Assembly: GCA_022843175.1 (NCBI GenBank)
Contig: JALHOE010000048.1
Span: forward strand, 1-44,894
Direction of reading: 5' to 3'
From: Deltaproteobacteria bacterium
GTDB taxonomy: Bacteria; Myxococcota_A; Polyangia; Polyangiales; JADJMO01
Length of the DNA: 44,894 nt
Shown one piece after another: positions 33,288 to 42,275 of this stretch. Made by a program: the position numbers and the translations under genes. Positions within the stretch are counted from its first letter, which is position 1. Each line of letters begins with the position of its first letter. A model generated the notes under the pieces. It was not told the origin of the DNA, ran no database searches, and worked only from the letters and a program-made list of their open reading frames with translations.

Positions 33288-34120
33288 TCATGAAGAACCT
33301 CGCATTCACCCTGCTCACGCTCGCGCTCGTCGGCTGCGGTTCGTCCGTGAAGCCGGAGCAACCGAACGAGCTGCCGCCGGTCCAAACGCCGCCGGACCCC
33401 ACGCCGCAGCCCGCGGTCCGCACGATCATCCACCGGCCGCTGCTCTCCGGCTCCCCCCAGAACCTGCTCCTCGACGTCGGCTTCCGCGACTCGGGCTGGG
33501 GCCACTTCACGACGTTCTTCGACTCGGGCTCGGCGATGGCGCAGGTCACCTCGCGCACCTTGAGCCTCGCGCCGGCGTCGGTCACCGCTCCGGTCGGTGT
33601 CTTCAAGGACCCCTCGGGCGACGACGTCAAATCGCGTGGAATGATCTCCGTCTGCTCGTTCCTCGGCGGCAAGGGCCCCTTCGTCGCGCGGGTGTGGGTC
33701 TCGCGCTCCAATGCGGCGGGCGACCCGATCGACCTCGAAGAGGATCCGCTCGTCTTCCGCGCCGCGCTCACCACCGGCGGCTACCCCGAGGGCAAGGCCT
33801 ACGACCTCGCGCGCAAGGACCAGAAGACGCTCGGCAAGCGCACGTGGATCCTGTTCGAGTCGCGGGTCGACGCGGAGCTCCCGAGCACCGCGTTCTTCAA
33901 CCTCAAGCTCGGCCGCAAGGGCGGCGGCTACATGGTGACCGCCCCCGAGGTCATCGCGGTCAGCCTGCTCCCGCCGGCCGACTCCAAGATGTCGCTCGCG
34001 TTCCCGGTCGCTGCGCGCGCCGTCCTCCCCGACGAGGCCGCCGCGATCGCCGCGTACATCCGACAGCCTCATCCGTTGGGCCTGCCCAAGCCCACGAGCA
34101 CGAAGGTCTCGATCGACTGA
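33284..34120 (+). CDS. Lipoprotein partner of S41-type protease, copy 1
   Basis: 278 residues. Signal peptide with lipobox ALVGC (Cys about 18), Pro-rich linker (about 25-45), then PAVRTIIHRPLLSG and a beta-rich domain with NLLLDVGF, FVARVWVSRS and VTAPEVIAVSLL. The C-terminus contains DEAAAIAAYIRQP. No family recognised. Its layout, and the phrases PAVRT, NLL.D..F and EAAAI/ERAAVAAY, recur in the gene at 36285, so both derive from one ancestor. ATG 33284 overlaps the protease stop; a second ATG six bases later is equally usable. It may present or regulate the coupled protease in the envelope. Confidence 0.75.
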   Translation: MIMKNLAFTLLTLALVGCGSSVKPEQPNELPPVQTPPDPTPQPAVRTIIHRPLLSGSPQNLLLDVGFRDSGWGHFTTFFDSGSAMAQVTSRTLSLAPASVTAPVGVFKDPSGDDVKSRGMISVCSFLGGKGPFVARVWVSRSNAAGDPIDLEEDPLVFRAALTTGGYPEGKAYDLARKDQKTLGKRTWILFESRVDAELPSTAFFNLKLGRKGGGYMVTAPEVIAVSLLPPADSKMSLAFPVAARAVLPDEAAAIAAYIRQPHPLGLPKPTSTKVSID

Positions 34121-34134
34121 TATCGTTCGGAGCG

Positions 34135-36288
34135 GTGAGGCTCCTCGTCGCTGTCGCGATCCTCGCGTTCGCTGCCCCCGTCGCTGCGGCGGAGCTCGAC
34201 GGCGAGGGCAAGCTGCGCGCGCGCGGCAAGATGCTCTCGTTCGACAACCCGGCCGCGCTCGCGGAGTGGGGCGCGCTCGCCACGACGTGGAAGGGTAACC
34301 CCTGGGAGGCGCAGCTCGTCACGCTGCCCGTGGGCCCGACTTCGTTCCAGGCTGTCTCCGACGCGCCCGAGGGCAGCGGCGCCCTTCGCGTCGGTGCGAC
34401 CAGCACCGGCGTGCTCATCCCCGGCAGCGAGATCGTCGCCCGCGGCGGTAAGCGCTTCGAGCTCACGTTCTGGGCGCGCGCGTATGGCGCCACGCCCTAT
34501 CTGACGGCCGGCTACTCGGTGAGGAAGCCGTACGGCGAGGACTTCGTGAAGGTCGTCGCGCTCCGCACCGGCCGCGAGACGAGCGATGGGTGGGTCGAAC
34601 ACACCACTGGGATCATCGACGCGAGCATCTGGGACGTCCCGCTCTCGGGCGTCCTCCTCGCGGCCTCGCCGTGGGCGCCGGCGGGCAGCGGCTTCGCCAT
34701 CGACGCGCTCGAGATCGCGCCGGTCTCCGGCAGCGGCGTCGCGCCGGTCGCGTGCACCCAGGCCACGATGGACGCGGTGTGCGGCGCCGAGGGCGACTGC
34801 CAGTACGGCCACTGCGTCCCCGGCTACGCGTCCTGGGGACCGCTGCCTCCCCGCGCGCACCGCGAGGAGCTGGTGAATCGGTGGATCCACCTTGCGACGC
34901 GGGTGCAGGGCGATCGCAACGCCGCAGCCAACGCGAAGGATCTGGTGCGTGTCGGCCCCGAGCTCGCGTGGTACGCCACCGCGCCGCGTCCGTTCTTCTC
35001 GGCGCTCAAGCGTCTCGTCAACCAGCTGCGCGATCAGCACACCCACTTCGGCAGCCCGAGCGCCGCGCTGCTCTACCCGATCGCGCACGGCGGGAGCTCC
35101 GCGACCACCGGCGCGTGCTTCGGCCCCGGCCGCCACGACCTGCTCGCGAGCCCCGGCGAGAAGGGCGCGCTCGGGTACATCGTCTTTCGCGCCAACAAGA
35201 CGCCGCCCAACGGCGTCGTGCTCGAGCGCGGCGACGCGCTCACCGCGATCGAGGGCGAGCCGCCGCGCGAGTGGGTGAGGCGGGTGTGGACGGGGCTCGC
35301 CGGCTCGCTGCCCAACGATCCCGCGGCCGATCTCGGCTGGTCCGCGCAAGGGCTCTCGTGGCTGCTCGAGAAGCGCGCCGCGACGATCGAAGTCACCCGC
35401 TGCGCGCCCGACTGCAAGAAGCTCACGGTGCCGGTCGGCGATCCCATCTACGAGAAGATCAAGGGCACCGGCTCGATCGGCCCGCTGCCGGGCGCCTTCT
35501 GGTGCGACGTGCACTTCCAATACGCGCTCGACAAGTTCGCGCCGGGGGTCCGCGGCGAGAACACCGTGTCCGGGCAGCTCGTGCGCGGCGACGTGCTCGC
35601 GATCCACTTCGACGGCACCTACGGCGCCGAGAAGTGGTCGCCGTCGATGGAGGCGCTGTTCTCGCCGGCGCCGAAGAAGGTCCTCTTCGACACCCGTCAG
35701 GGCAACGGCGGCTACGGCTTCAACGCCGAGACGGTGGTGAACCTCCTCCGCCCGAAGTCGCAGCCGATCGCCAACGTGTCGCTCCCGATCGGCTCGTGGG
35801 ACGGCGCGACGACGTCCGCGCTGCTCAAGTCCGCGCAGCCGTGCATCGACAACCCCGGGAGCTCGTACGTGTGCGGGTTCGCGGAGTCGTTCGCGCCGAA
35901 GGACGCGTCGCCGCCGGGCGCAGCTGCGCGCGTCGCGTTCCTCAACACCGCCGACGTCTCCGCCAACGACTTCCTCGCGCGACTCGTGAAGGGCCGCGAC
36001 AACCTCAAGCTGTATGCGCCGTGCCCGACGAGCGGCGCCTATGGGTCGGTCGCCGGGCTGCCGGGGTTCCTCGTCGGGTGGGGCGGGGGCAGCGTGCAGA
36101 TGCAGGACTCGCTCTTCGCCGGCACCTTCGGCGGACTCGGCGGCGCGTCGTGGGAGAGCGGCAAGGGCGTGTGGCCCGACGTGCTCGCTGCGCAGCGCAT
36201 GAGCGACGCGATCAAGAACCGCGACACGCTCGTCGAGGCCGCGCACGCGTGGCTCGCGGGCGGGGCGGACGAGGGGGGCGAGCTGTGA
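34135..36288 (+). CDS. S41-type secreted protease, copy 2
   Basis: 717 residues, paralogous to the protein at 31092-33287 along its length. Signal peptide near APVAAA-ELD; a beta-sandwich N-terminal module with the shared phrase [17 protein letters not shown] (copy 1 has a near match); a Cys link with DCQYGHCVPGY; then LRDQHTHFGSP (His302), a PDZ-like [24 protein letters not shown] and ADVSAND with Ser609 as probable nucleophile. All key positions kept in both copies suggest that both are active. GTG 34135 is inferred from the signal peptide; TATCGT at 34121-34126 would allow a short leader. It overlaps its lipoprotein by GTGA. Confidence 0.82.
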   Translation: MRLLVAVAILAFAAPVAAAELDGEGKLRARGKMLSFDNPAALAEWGALATTWKGNPWEAQLVTLPVGPTSFQAVSDAPEGSGALRVGATSTGVLIPGSEIVARGGKRFELTFWARAYGATPYLTAGYSVRKPYGEDFVKVVALRTGRETSDGWVEHTTGIIDASIWDVPLSGVLLAASPWAPAGSGFAIDALEIAPVSGSGVAPVACTQATMDAVCGAEGDCQYGHCVPGYASWGPLPPRAHREELVNRWIHLATRVQGDRNAAANAKDLVRVGPELAWYATAPRPFFSALKRLVNQLRDQHTHFGSPSAALLYPIAHGGSSATTGACFGPGRHDLLASPGEKGALGYIVFRANKTPPNGVVLERGDALTAIEGEPPREWVRRVWTGLAGSLPNDPAADLGWSAQGLSWLLEKRAATIEVTRCAPDCKKLTVPVGDPIYEKIKGTGSIGPLPGAFWCDVHFQYALDKFAPGVRGENTVSGQLVRGDVLAIHFDGTYGAEKWSPSMEALFSPAPKKVLFDTRQGNGGYGFNAETVVNLLRPKSQPIANVSLPIGSWDGATTSALLKSAQPCIDNPGSSYVCGFAESFAPKDASPPGAAARVAFLNTADVSANDFLARLVKGRDNLKLYAPCPTSGAYGSVAGLPGFLVGWGGGSVQMQDSLFAGTFGGLGGASWESGKGVWPDVLAAQRMSDAIKNRDTLVEAAHAWLAGGADEGGEL

Positions 36289-37079
36289 TCCGCCGCTTGC
36301 TCGCGCTCGTGGGCCTCGTGGGTTGCGGCTCGTCTGCCGAGCCGCAGCAGCATCCCGCGCCGGACGCCGGGATCGTCGAGCTGCCCGCGCCGGTCGCGAA
36401 GCCCGCGGTGCGCACCCTCCGGCAGGTGCCGCTGTTCGGCGGCACCGCCGTCGAGAACCTGCTCATCGATCCCACGTTCGACGGCGGCTCGCCGGGGATC
36501 GGACGCTGGTACTCGAACAGCGGCACCACGCTCAACCTCGAGGGGCCGTCGCTCGGACAGCTCGTGCTCTCCGACGCGCCGGTCGGGCTCGCGCTGCCGG
36601 TCGGCACCGTCGCCGACGCCAAGCGCACCTTCTCGCTCATCGCCCAGGTGCCGGGCGGCAGCGGACCGTATGTCGTGTCCCTGTGGCTCGCGACCGACGA
36701 GCCCCTCGCGGGCGACCTCGCGACGCTGGTGCGCGTGTCGTTCGCCAACTCGTCGAGCAGCGGGCTGAGCGGCAGCGAGCTGCCGCGCGAGGAGGAGCCC
36801 CGGACGCTCGCGGGCCGCGTGTGGCACCGCTATCGCGGCGAGGTGGCGGGCCCGTTCACGATGGGCGCGTATCTCGTGATCCGCTTCCGACCGAGCAAAA
36901 ACCTCTGGTACCTGCAGGCGCCCGAGGTCGTGCCGAAGAAGCTGATGACCGGCGAGCCGAAGCTCCTGCTCGGCCAGGCGTTCGCGCTCGACGCCGACGA
37001 GCGCGCTGCGGTCGCGGCCTACCAGCGCATCCCGCGCATTCAGGGCGTGCCGACGAGCGCGTCGAAGGCGCCGAGGTAA
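36285..37079 (+). CDS. Lipoprotein partner of S41-type protease, copy 2
   Basis: 264 residues. VIRRLLALVGLVGC gives lipobox GLVGC (Cys at 14). A Pro/Ala linker precedes PAVRTLRQVPLFGG, then a beta domain containing NLLIDPTF, YVVSLWLATD and LQAPEVVPKKLM, mirroring the lipoprotein at 33284. The C-terminus has DADERAAVAAYQRIPR. The GTG start overlaps the protease stop by four bases. The last 40 bases overlap the convergent membrane-protein gene. Confidence 0.75.
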   Translation: MIRRLLALVGLVGCGSSAEPQQHPAPDAGIVELPAPVAKPAVRTLRQVPLFGGTAVENLLIDPTFDGGSPGIGRWYSNSGTTLNLEGPSLGQLVLSDAPVGLALPVGTVADAKRTFSLIAQVPGGSGPYVVSLWLATDEPLAGDLATLVRVSFANSSSSGLSGSELPREEEPRTLAGRVWHRYRGEVAGPFTMGAYLVIRFRPSKNLWYLQAPEVVPKKLMTGEPKLLLGQAFALDADERAAVAAYQRIPRIQGVPTSASKAPR

Positions 37080-39094
37080 CCGCGGCTCTCTGCGCGCTTG
37101 CCGGTGCAGCGGAACGTCAGCGTGTGCAGGCCGGCCGCGAGGTCGACGGTGACGGCTTCGCCCTTTCGCGCGGCGACGTCGGCGGCGTAGCCCTCCCAAG
37201 GCGGCAGCGCGCGGCCGTCGACGGAAATGGACCAGGTGCCGTAGTCGGGCGCGACGAGCCCATCGACGCGGAGCGAGAGCTTCTCGGCGCGCGGCGTGGT
37301 GAACGGGATCGCGAAGCTGTCGCCCGGCTTGGCCGCGAAAACGAACAGCGCGCGTTCGCCGCTCGACTCCACCTTGCAACAGCCCTTGGTGTTGACCACG
37401 CGCGTGCCGACTCCGCTCGGCCGCACGAACGACGGCCACGCCCGCTCGAGCTCGAGGAGGAGCCCCGGCGGCGGCACGGGGAGCTGCGCCGTCTGCAGCA
37501 CGTCGCCCTCGAGGACGTTGTGCACCGGCAGCCCGGGGTGTGCGCGCCGCAGATCCTTGAGCCCCGAGCGGTCGAAGCGCACGACGATGCGCTCCGGCCC
37601 GTCGCGATAGGGGTCGAACGCGGCGATCCACGAGAGCTCGTCGTCGGTGACGATCAACCCGCGCTGCAGCTGGTTCTTCTCGATCACCGACCGGACGTCG
37701 ACCCGCGCGCCCGCCGCGCCGTACACCTGCCGCCCGCTCCACAACCAGCGCGGCGTGGCTGCGAAGGCGGCGGCGACGAGCACCGCGAGCGGCAACCCGA
37801 GGAGGCGCGGATGGAGCGGCTCCTCCACCGCGCGCGCTGCGAGCAGCCAGAACAGCGCGGCCACCGGGAACAGGTGGCGCGCACCGAAGATCGGCGCGTT
37901 GCCATAGTAGAAGAGCCCGTAGGCGAGCGTGAACGCGACGACCGCCGAGGCGAGCAACACGTCGCGTCGCTCGCCGCGCCGGACCGCCCGCGCGAAGGCG
38001 AGGAGCGCGACGGGGGCGAAGCCGAACAGGTCGCCGCCGAGCGCGCTCGCGCGTTCGCGAACGATTCGCAGCGCGTCGGTCGCGGTGTATCCGTCGGGCC
38101 CGAAGGCGTTGCGCTCGTCGCCGTGCTCGACCGCGCAGCCGACGTCGACGCCGAAGCCCAGGCGGTGGCAGGTCGCCGGGAAGTCCGAGCGGGCGAAGTA
38201 GAGCGTCTGGGTGGGCACCGTGAAGGAGCCCGTCGCGGCCTTCTGGGCGAACGCCAAAAATGTCAGGAATGGCAGTATTGTCAGGATTGGCAGGAGGACT
38301 CGTCCGCGGAGGACGACGGCGACGAGCACGGCGATGACCACTCCGTCGAGGAGCCGGGCGATCAACGCCCAGCCGACCGCGGCGCCGAGGAGGAGCAGTC
38401 GCGCGGTCGTGGGCCGGGTTCGCGCCTCGATCGCGAGCGCGATCGCCACCGTGCCGAGCACCGCGACGAAGGCGTGCGACAAGAGGTCGGCGGTCTCCAC
38501 GGCGCGCGCGAACGACGGCAGCGAGAGCAGGATCGCGAACCGCGTCGCGAACCCCACCCGTCCCTCGACGGCGCGCCCGAGCAGCCCCTGGGCGAACACC
38601 AGCGCCGCCGCGAGCACCGGCCCGACCAGGAGCGGAGCCCCGAGCGCGACGAACGGCGCGAGGAACAGGGGGAACCCCGGGGGAAAGACGCCGTACAGGT
38701 GACCGTCGGGACCCTCGAAGAGGAAGCGGCCCCCGAACAGCTGGCGCGGCTCCGGGATCGGCATCCCCAGGTGACCGTGCGAGAGCGCACGCGCCTGGAG
38801 CAGGTAGACCGTGGCGTCGATCGAGATCGGCCGGTCTCGCATCGGGCCACTGACGAGCAGGTAGGAGACCAGCGCCGCGACGACCGCTGCGGCCACGAGG
38901 AAGGTGCGGGGCGGGATCGCGAGGAGCGCCGTGCGCGCGCGCTCGACGATCGCCGGCCGAGCCGCGCACACGAACAGCGTCGCCGCGACGAGCCCCCAAC
39001 CGATCAAAGACAGCCGGTCGACCCCGAACGCCGGCAGCGCGAGGAAGGTCCAAAGAATCAATAGGAACGCGCCGAGCCCGCGCAACGGCAGCAA
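37040..39094 (-). CDS. GT-C-like multi-pass membrane protein (glycosyltransferase family 39-like)
   Basis: About 684 residues with some ten to twelve hydrophobic helices in residues 1-460, followed by a soluble, mostly beta C-terminal domain (about 470-684, ending FRCTGKRAESRGYLGAF). An early exposed loop SIDATVYLLQARALSHG contains the acidic residue expected of lipid-linked-sugar mannosyltransferases of the GT-C fold, and FPPGFPLFLAPF resembles their next segment; specificity cannot be assigned. The start is uncertain: no ATG or GTG is available after the hydrophobic N-terminus begins, so TTG 39094 is proposed. It lies 18 bases from the divergent gene at 39113. Confidence 0.65.
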   Translation of the reverse strand: MLPLRGLGAFLLILWTFLALPAFGVDRLSLIGWGLVAATLFVCAARPAIVERARTALLAIPPRTFLVAAAVVAALVSYLLVSGPMRDRPISIDATVYLLQARALSHGHLGMPIPEPRQLFGGRFLFEGPDGHLYGVFPPGFPLFLAPFVALGAPLLVGPVLAAALVFAQGLLGRAVEGRVGFATRFAILLSLPSFARAVETADLLSHAFVAVLGTVAIALAIEARTRPTTARLLLLGAAVGWALIARLLDGVVIAVLVAVVLRGRVLLPILTILPFLTFLAFAQKAATGSFTVPTQTLYFARSDFPATCHRLGFGVDVGCAVEHGDERNAFGPDGYTATDALRIVRERASALGGDLFGFAPVALLAFARAVRRGERRDVLLASAVVAFTLAYGLFYYGNAPIFGARHLFPVAALFWLLAARAVEEPLHPRLLGLPLAVLVAAAFAATPRWLWSGRQVYGAAGARVDVRSVIEKNQLQRGLIVTDDELSWIAAFDPYRDGPERIVVRFDRSGLKDLRRAHPGLPVHNVLEGDVLQTAQLPVPPPGLLLELERAWPSFVRPSGVGTRVVNTKGCCKVESSGERALFVFAAKPGDSFAIPFTTPRAEKLSLRVDGLVAPDYGTWSISVDGRALPPWEGYAADVAARKGEAVTVDLAAGLHTLTFRCTGKRAESRGYLGAFDALVGTP
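38261..38293 (-). repeat. Low-GC 18-bp direct repeat inside the GT-C-like gene
   Basis: TGTCAGGAATGGCAG (38261-38275) recurs at 38279-38293 with one change, in a locally AT-richer patch. It encodes adjacent LPILTI and LPFLTF pieces of one membrane helix, so codon choice here departs from the rest of the gene. Confidence 0.6.
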
Positions 39095-39112
39095 TGTACC
39101 AGCCGTCGTGGT

Positions 39113-41446
39113 ATGTCGCGCGCTTCCATGACGGAGCGCCTCCGGGGACACGTGGCCATCGCGCTCGCCTCGGCGGCCGTCCTCCTGTTCGAGGTCCTGA
39201 TCACGCGCGTCCTGAGCGTCGTGCTCTGGTATCACTTCGTCTTCCTCTCGGTGTCGCTGGCGATGCTCGGCCTCGGCGCGCCGGGCGTGTGGTTCGCCAT
39301 CAAACCGCCGGGGCCCCGCACCGTGCCGCGCGCTTTGTTGATCGCGGGCATGGCGATGCCGATAGCCGTGCTGGCCGTGGCCAACCTCGGCCCGTTCTTC
39401 CGCGAGGCCATGAGCTTCTGGGTGCTGGTCGTGCTCCTGCCGGTCCTCCCGCTCGGGGCCGCGGTCTGCGCGTTGCTCCTGTCGGCGCGCGGACGGGCCA
39501 TCGGCTGGATGTACGGCGCCGATCTCCTCGGCGCGACGGCCGGCGCTGCGCTCGTCGTGCCGCTCCTTCACGGACTCCCCACTCCCGCCGTCGTGGCCGC
39601 GCTCGGGCTCCTGCCGCTCGCCGCGGCGGTGCTCTTCGACCGCAGCGTGCGCGGCGCGGCGGGCGCGATCGCGGTCGCCATCGTCGCCACCGTCGCGTGG
39701 GGCAATCCGTATCGCCTCCGCTACACCAAGTCGTACGTCGAGACGGTGTCGCCGCTCTACGAGAAGTGGACGCCGACCGCGCGGCTCGCGATCTTCCCGA
39801 GCGCGTTCGTCCTCCGCGATCAGGGAGGCGGCTTCGGTTGGGGCATGGGCAGCAAGTGGCAGCCGCAGCCGGTGGACCAGCTATGGCTCGAGCAGGACGG
39901 CTCCGCGGGCACGCCGATCACCAAGTGGGACGGCTCCGCCGCGCTCCCGCACCTGATGTTCGACGTGACCTCGGCCGCCTATCAGGCCGAGCGACCGGAG
40001 CGGGTGTGCATCATCGGCGCGGGCGGCGGGCGGGACGTGCTCACCGCGATCAAGGCCGGCGCCAACCACATCGACGCCGTCGAGCTCAACCCGTTCACCA
40101 TCGACGCCGTCTCGACCTCTTTCGGCGCGTACTCGGGTGACCCGTACCACCGCGCCGGGGTCCGCGCGATCGCGAGCGAGGGCCGCTCGTTCCTCACCCG
40201 CTCGTATGGCAAATACGACGTCCTCCAGATCTCGCTGATCGACACCTGGGCGGCGACGTCGGCCGGCGCCTACGCGCTCTCGGAGAACGGCCTCTACACG
40301 CTCGAGGCGTTCCGGCTCTATCTCCGCCGGCTGTCGGACACCGGCGTGCTCACGGTGAGCCGGTGGGCGGGTGGCGCGCGGCAGCTCGAGATCACGCGCC
40401 TCGCGCTCCTCGCCCGGTCCGCGCTCGTGGCCGAGGGCGCCGCGGAGCCGAACCGACACCTGGTGCTGCTCACCGCGGGCGACGTCGGCAACCTCCTTAC
40501 TTTCAAGCGCCCGGTCACCGACGTGACGATGCGCGCCCTCGACGCGATCGCCCGCGACAAGGGCTTCGTGCGGCGGTGGCCGCTCCTCCCCGGCGAGCGG
40601 CCGCAGTCGATGGTGCAGGGTGCGCTGCTCTTCGGCGACGCCCCGCTCCGCAGCGCCGGCTTCGATCTGTCCGCGCCCACCGACGACCGACCGTTCTTCT
40701 TTCAGACCATCGACATTCGCAACATGCCCAACGCGAAGCTGCTCGCCGGCGCGTCCGCCAACGAGCACGCGGTGGTCCAGCTCCGGCGCCTGGTCGCGAT
40801 CGTCGCCGGGCTGACGCTGGTCCTGTTCTTCCTGCCTTTCGCGCTCCGCGGAAAGATCGCGCGCGCCCCCGGGTTCCTCGAGGGCAGCGCGTACTTCGCC
40901 GCCATCGGCCTCGCGTTCATGTTCGTCGAGCTGCCCCTCATCCAGCGGTTCACGCCCTTCCTCGGGCACCCGAGCCGGGCCACCACGGTGGTGCTGGCCA
41001 CGATGCTGCTCGGCGCCGGAGTCGGCTCGATGCTCGGCGCCCGCACCGAGCGCTCCAGCCTGGCGATGCTCGCGCTGCCGCTCGTGATCGCCCTGCTCAC
41101 GATGCTGCTGCCGAGCGTGATGGCGTCGACGACCGGGCTCTCGCTCACCGCGCGCGTGTTGGTCACGATCGCGACCGTCGCCCCGGCGGCCGTGGCGATG
41201 GGCTTCGCGTTCCCCGCCGGAATGACCGCGTTCGGCGAGGACAACCGCGCGTGGTTCTGGGCCGTGAACGGCGCGGTCTCGGTGCTCGCGAGCGCGTGCA
41301 GCCTCGCGGTCTCGATGGCGTTCGGCTTCACCCGCGTGTTGTGGATCGGCGCCGCCTGCTACGCGGTCGCCGCCCTGTTGTTGCGTCGCCGAACCGAGCG
41401 GCTCGATCCGAGGTCACCGGAAAAGACGAGCGCGGCTGTGCGCTGA
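39113..41446 (+). CDS. Membrane-embedded spermidine-synthase-like protein, paralogue 1
   Basis: 777 residues. N-terminal membrane block (about 10-210), a soluble SAM-binding domain (about 255-560), then a second membrane block (about 565-765). The SAM glycine motif is CIIGAGGGRDVLTA (about 299-312), followed by VELNP. The polyamine-synthase motif after it is replaced by QISLIDTWAATSAGAYALSE, and the substrate-binding Asp/Pro loop of true spermidine synthases is not evident. It therefore belongs to the membrane-fused spermidine-synthase-like group of unknown substrate rather than to SpeE. Start 39113 or 39128. It is divergent from the GT-C-like gene. Confidence 0.8.
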   Translation: MSRASMTERLRGHVAIALASAAVLLFEVLITRVLSVVLWYHFVFLSVSLAMLGLGAPGVWFAIKPPGPRTVPRALLIAGMAMPIAVLAVANLGPFFREAMSFWVLVVLLPVLPLGAAVCALLLSARGRAIGWMYGADLLGATAGAALVVPLLHGLPTPAVVAALGLLPLAAAVLFDRSVRGAAGAIAVAIVATVAWGNPYRLRYTKSYVETVSPLYEKWTPTARLAIFPSAFVLRDQGGGFGWGMGSKWQPQPVDQLWLEQDGSAGTPITKWDGSAALPHLMFDVTSAAYQAERPERVCIIGAGGGRDVLTAIKAGANHIDAVELNPFTIDAVSTSFGAYSGDPYHRAGVRAIASEGRSFLTRSYGKYDVLQISLIDTWAATSAGAYALSENGLYTLEAFRLYLRRLSDTGVLTVSRWAGGARQLEITRLALLARSALVAEGAAEPNRHLVLLTAGDVGNLLTFKRPVTDVTMRALDAIARDKGFVRRWPLLPGERPQSMVQGALLFGDAPLRSAGFDLSAPTDDRPFFFQTIDIRNMPNAKLLAGASANEHAVVQLRRLVAIVAGLTLVLFFLPFALRGKIARAPGFLEGSAYFAAIGLAFMFVELPLIQRFTPFLGHPSRATTVVLATMLLGAGVGSMLGARTERSSLAMLALPLVIALLTMLLPSVMASTTGLSLTARVLVTIATVAPAAVAMGFAFPAGMTAFGEDNRAWFWAVNGAVSVLASACSLAVSMAFGFTRVLWIGAACYAVAALLLRRRTERLDPRSPEKTSAAVR

Positions 41447-41492
41447 ACGCGCTCTTACCGTGAAGCCGCCGTAACGCTACGCTCCACGCCAC

Positions 41493-42275
41493 ATGTGCCG
41501 GCTGCTCGGCGTCGTCTGCAACGAGGCCACCGACTTCCGCTTCTCGCTCCACGAGGCGCCGCGGAGCCTTGCGGTGCTCTCCGCCGAGCACGCCGACGGG
41601 TGGGGGCTCGCCGTTCACGGCAGCGGCAACGGCTGGGAGCTCCACCGCAACCCGGTGCGCGCCGGAGACTGCGCGCGGTTCCATGAGGTCGCGGCGGGCG
41701 CGCGCGGCGAGATCCTCGTCGCCCATATCCGCAAGCGCACCGTCGGCCCGATCGGCGCCGAGAACACCCACCCGTTCCGCCGCGGGTCGTTGGTCTTCGC
41801 GCACAACGGGACGATCGCCGGCATCGACACGTTCGAGGCGCGCACCAGCGACGCGCGGCGCAAGGAGATCGAGGGTCAGACCGACAGCGAGCGGTTCTTC
41901 GCCTGGCTCCTCACCAAGCTCGACGAGCGCGGCCACGACCGCATCGACGACGCGCTCGGCTCCGCCGTCGACGAAGCCGTCGAGGAGCCGCGGCTCGGCG
42001 CGGCCAACTTCCTCCTCTCCAACGGCGCGGCGCTGTGGGCGTTTCGCTTCGGCCGCACGCTGCACATGCTCGAGCGGCACCCGGGCGATCCGGTCGTCCA
42101 CAAGCGCCAGGCCTCGGAGACCGACGCCGAGCTCGAGACGCCGTGGAGCCCGCGCCGCCACGCGGTGCTCGTCGCGTCCGAGCAAATGACCAACGAGCCG
42201 TGGGGCGAGGTGCCCGAGCGCACGCTCCTCCGCATCGATGGTGGATCGCCGCGCGTCACCGTCCTTCGCCGATGA
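41493..42275 (+). CDS. Class II glutamine amidotransferase (YafJ/EgtC-like)
   Basis: 260 residues. The N-terminal Met-Cys places Cys2 as the Ntn nucleophile (MCRLLGVVCNEA). Other class II landmarks are HADGWGLAVH (about 33), LVAHIRKRTVG (about 75) and THPFRRGSLVFAHNGTI (about 92-108). It hydrolyses glutamine or a gamma-glutamyl substrate; the acceptor domain is absent, so it either acts alone or hands ammonia to a partner. Its stop overlaps the ATG of the second spermidine-synthase-like gene by ATGA, suggesting that partner. No Shine-Dalgarno is visible; TACGCT 13 bases upstream could give a near-leaderless mRNA. Confidence 0.85.
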   Translation: MCRLLGVVCNEATDFRFSLHEAPRSLAVLSAEHADGWGLAVHGSGNGWELHRNPVRAGDCARFHEVAAGARGEILVAHIRKRTVGPIGAENTHPFRRGSLVFAHNGTIAGIDTFEARTSDARRKEIEGQTDSERFFAWLLTKLDERGHDRIDDALGSAVDEAVEEPRLGAANFLLSNGAALWAFRFGRTLHMLERHPGDPVVHKRQASETDAELETPWSPRRHAVLVASEQMTNEPWGEVPERTLLRIDGGSPRVTVLRR

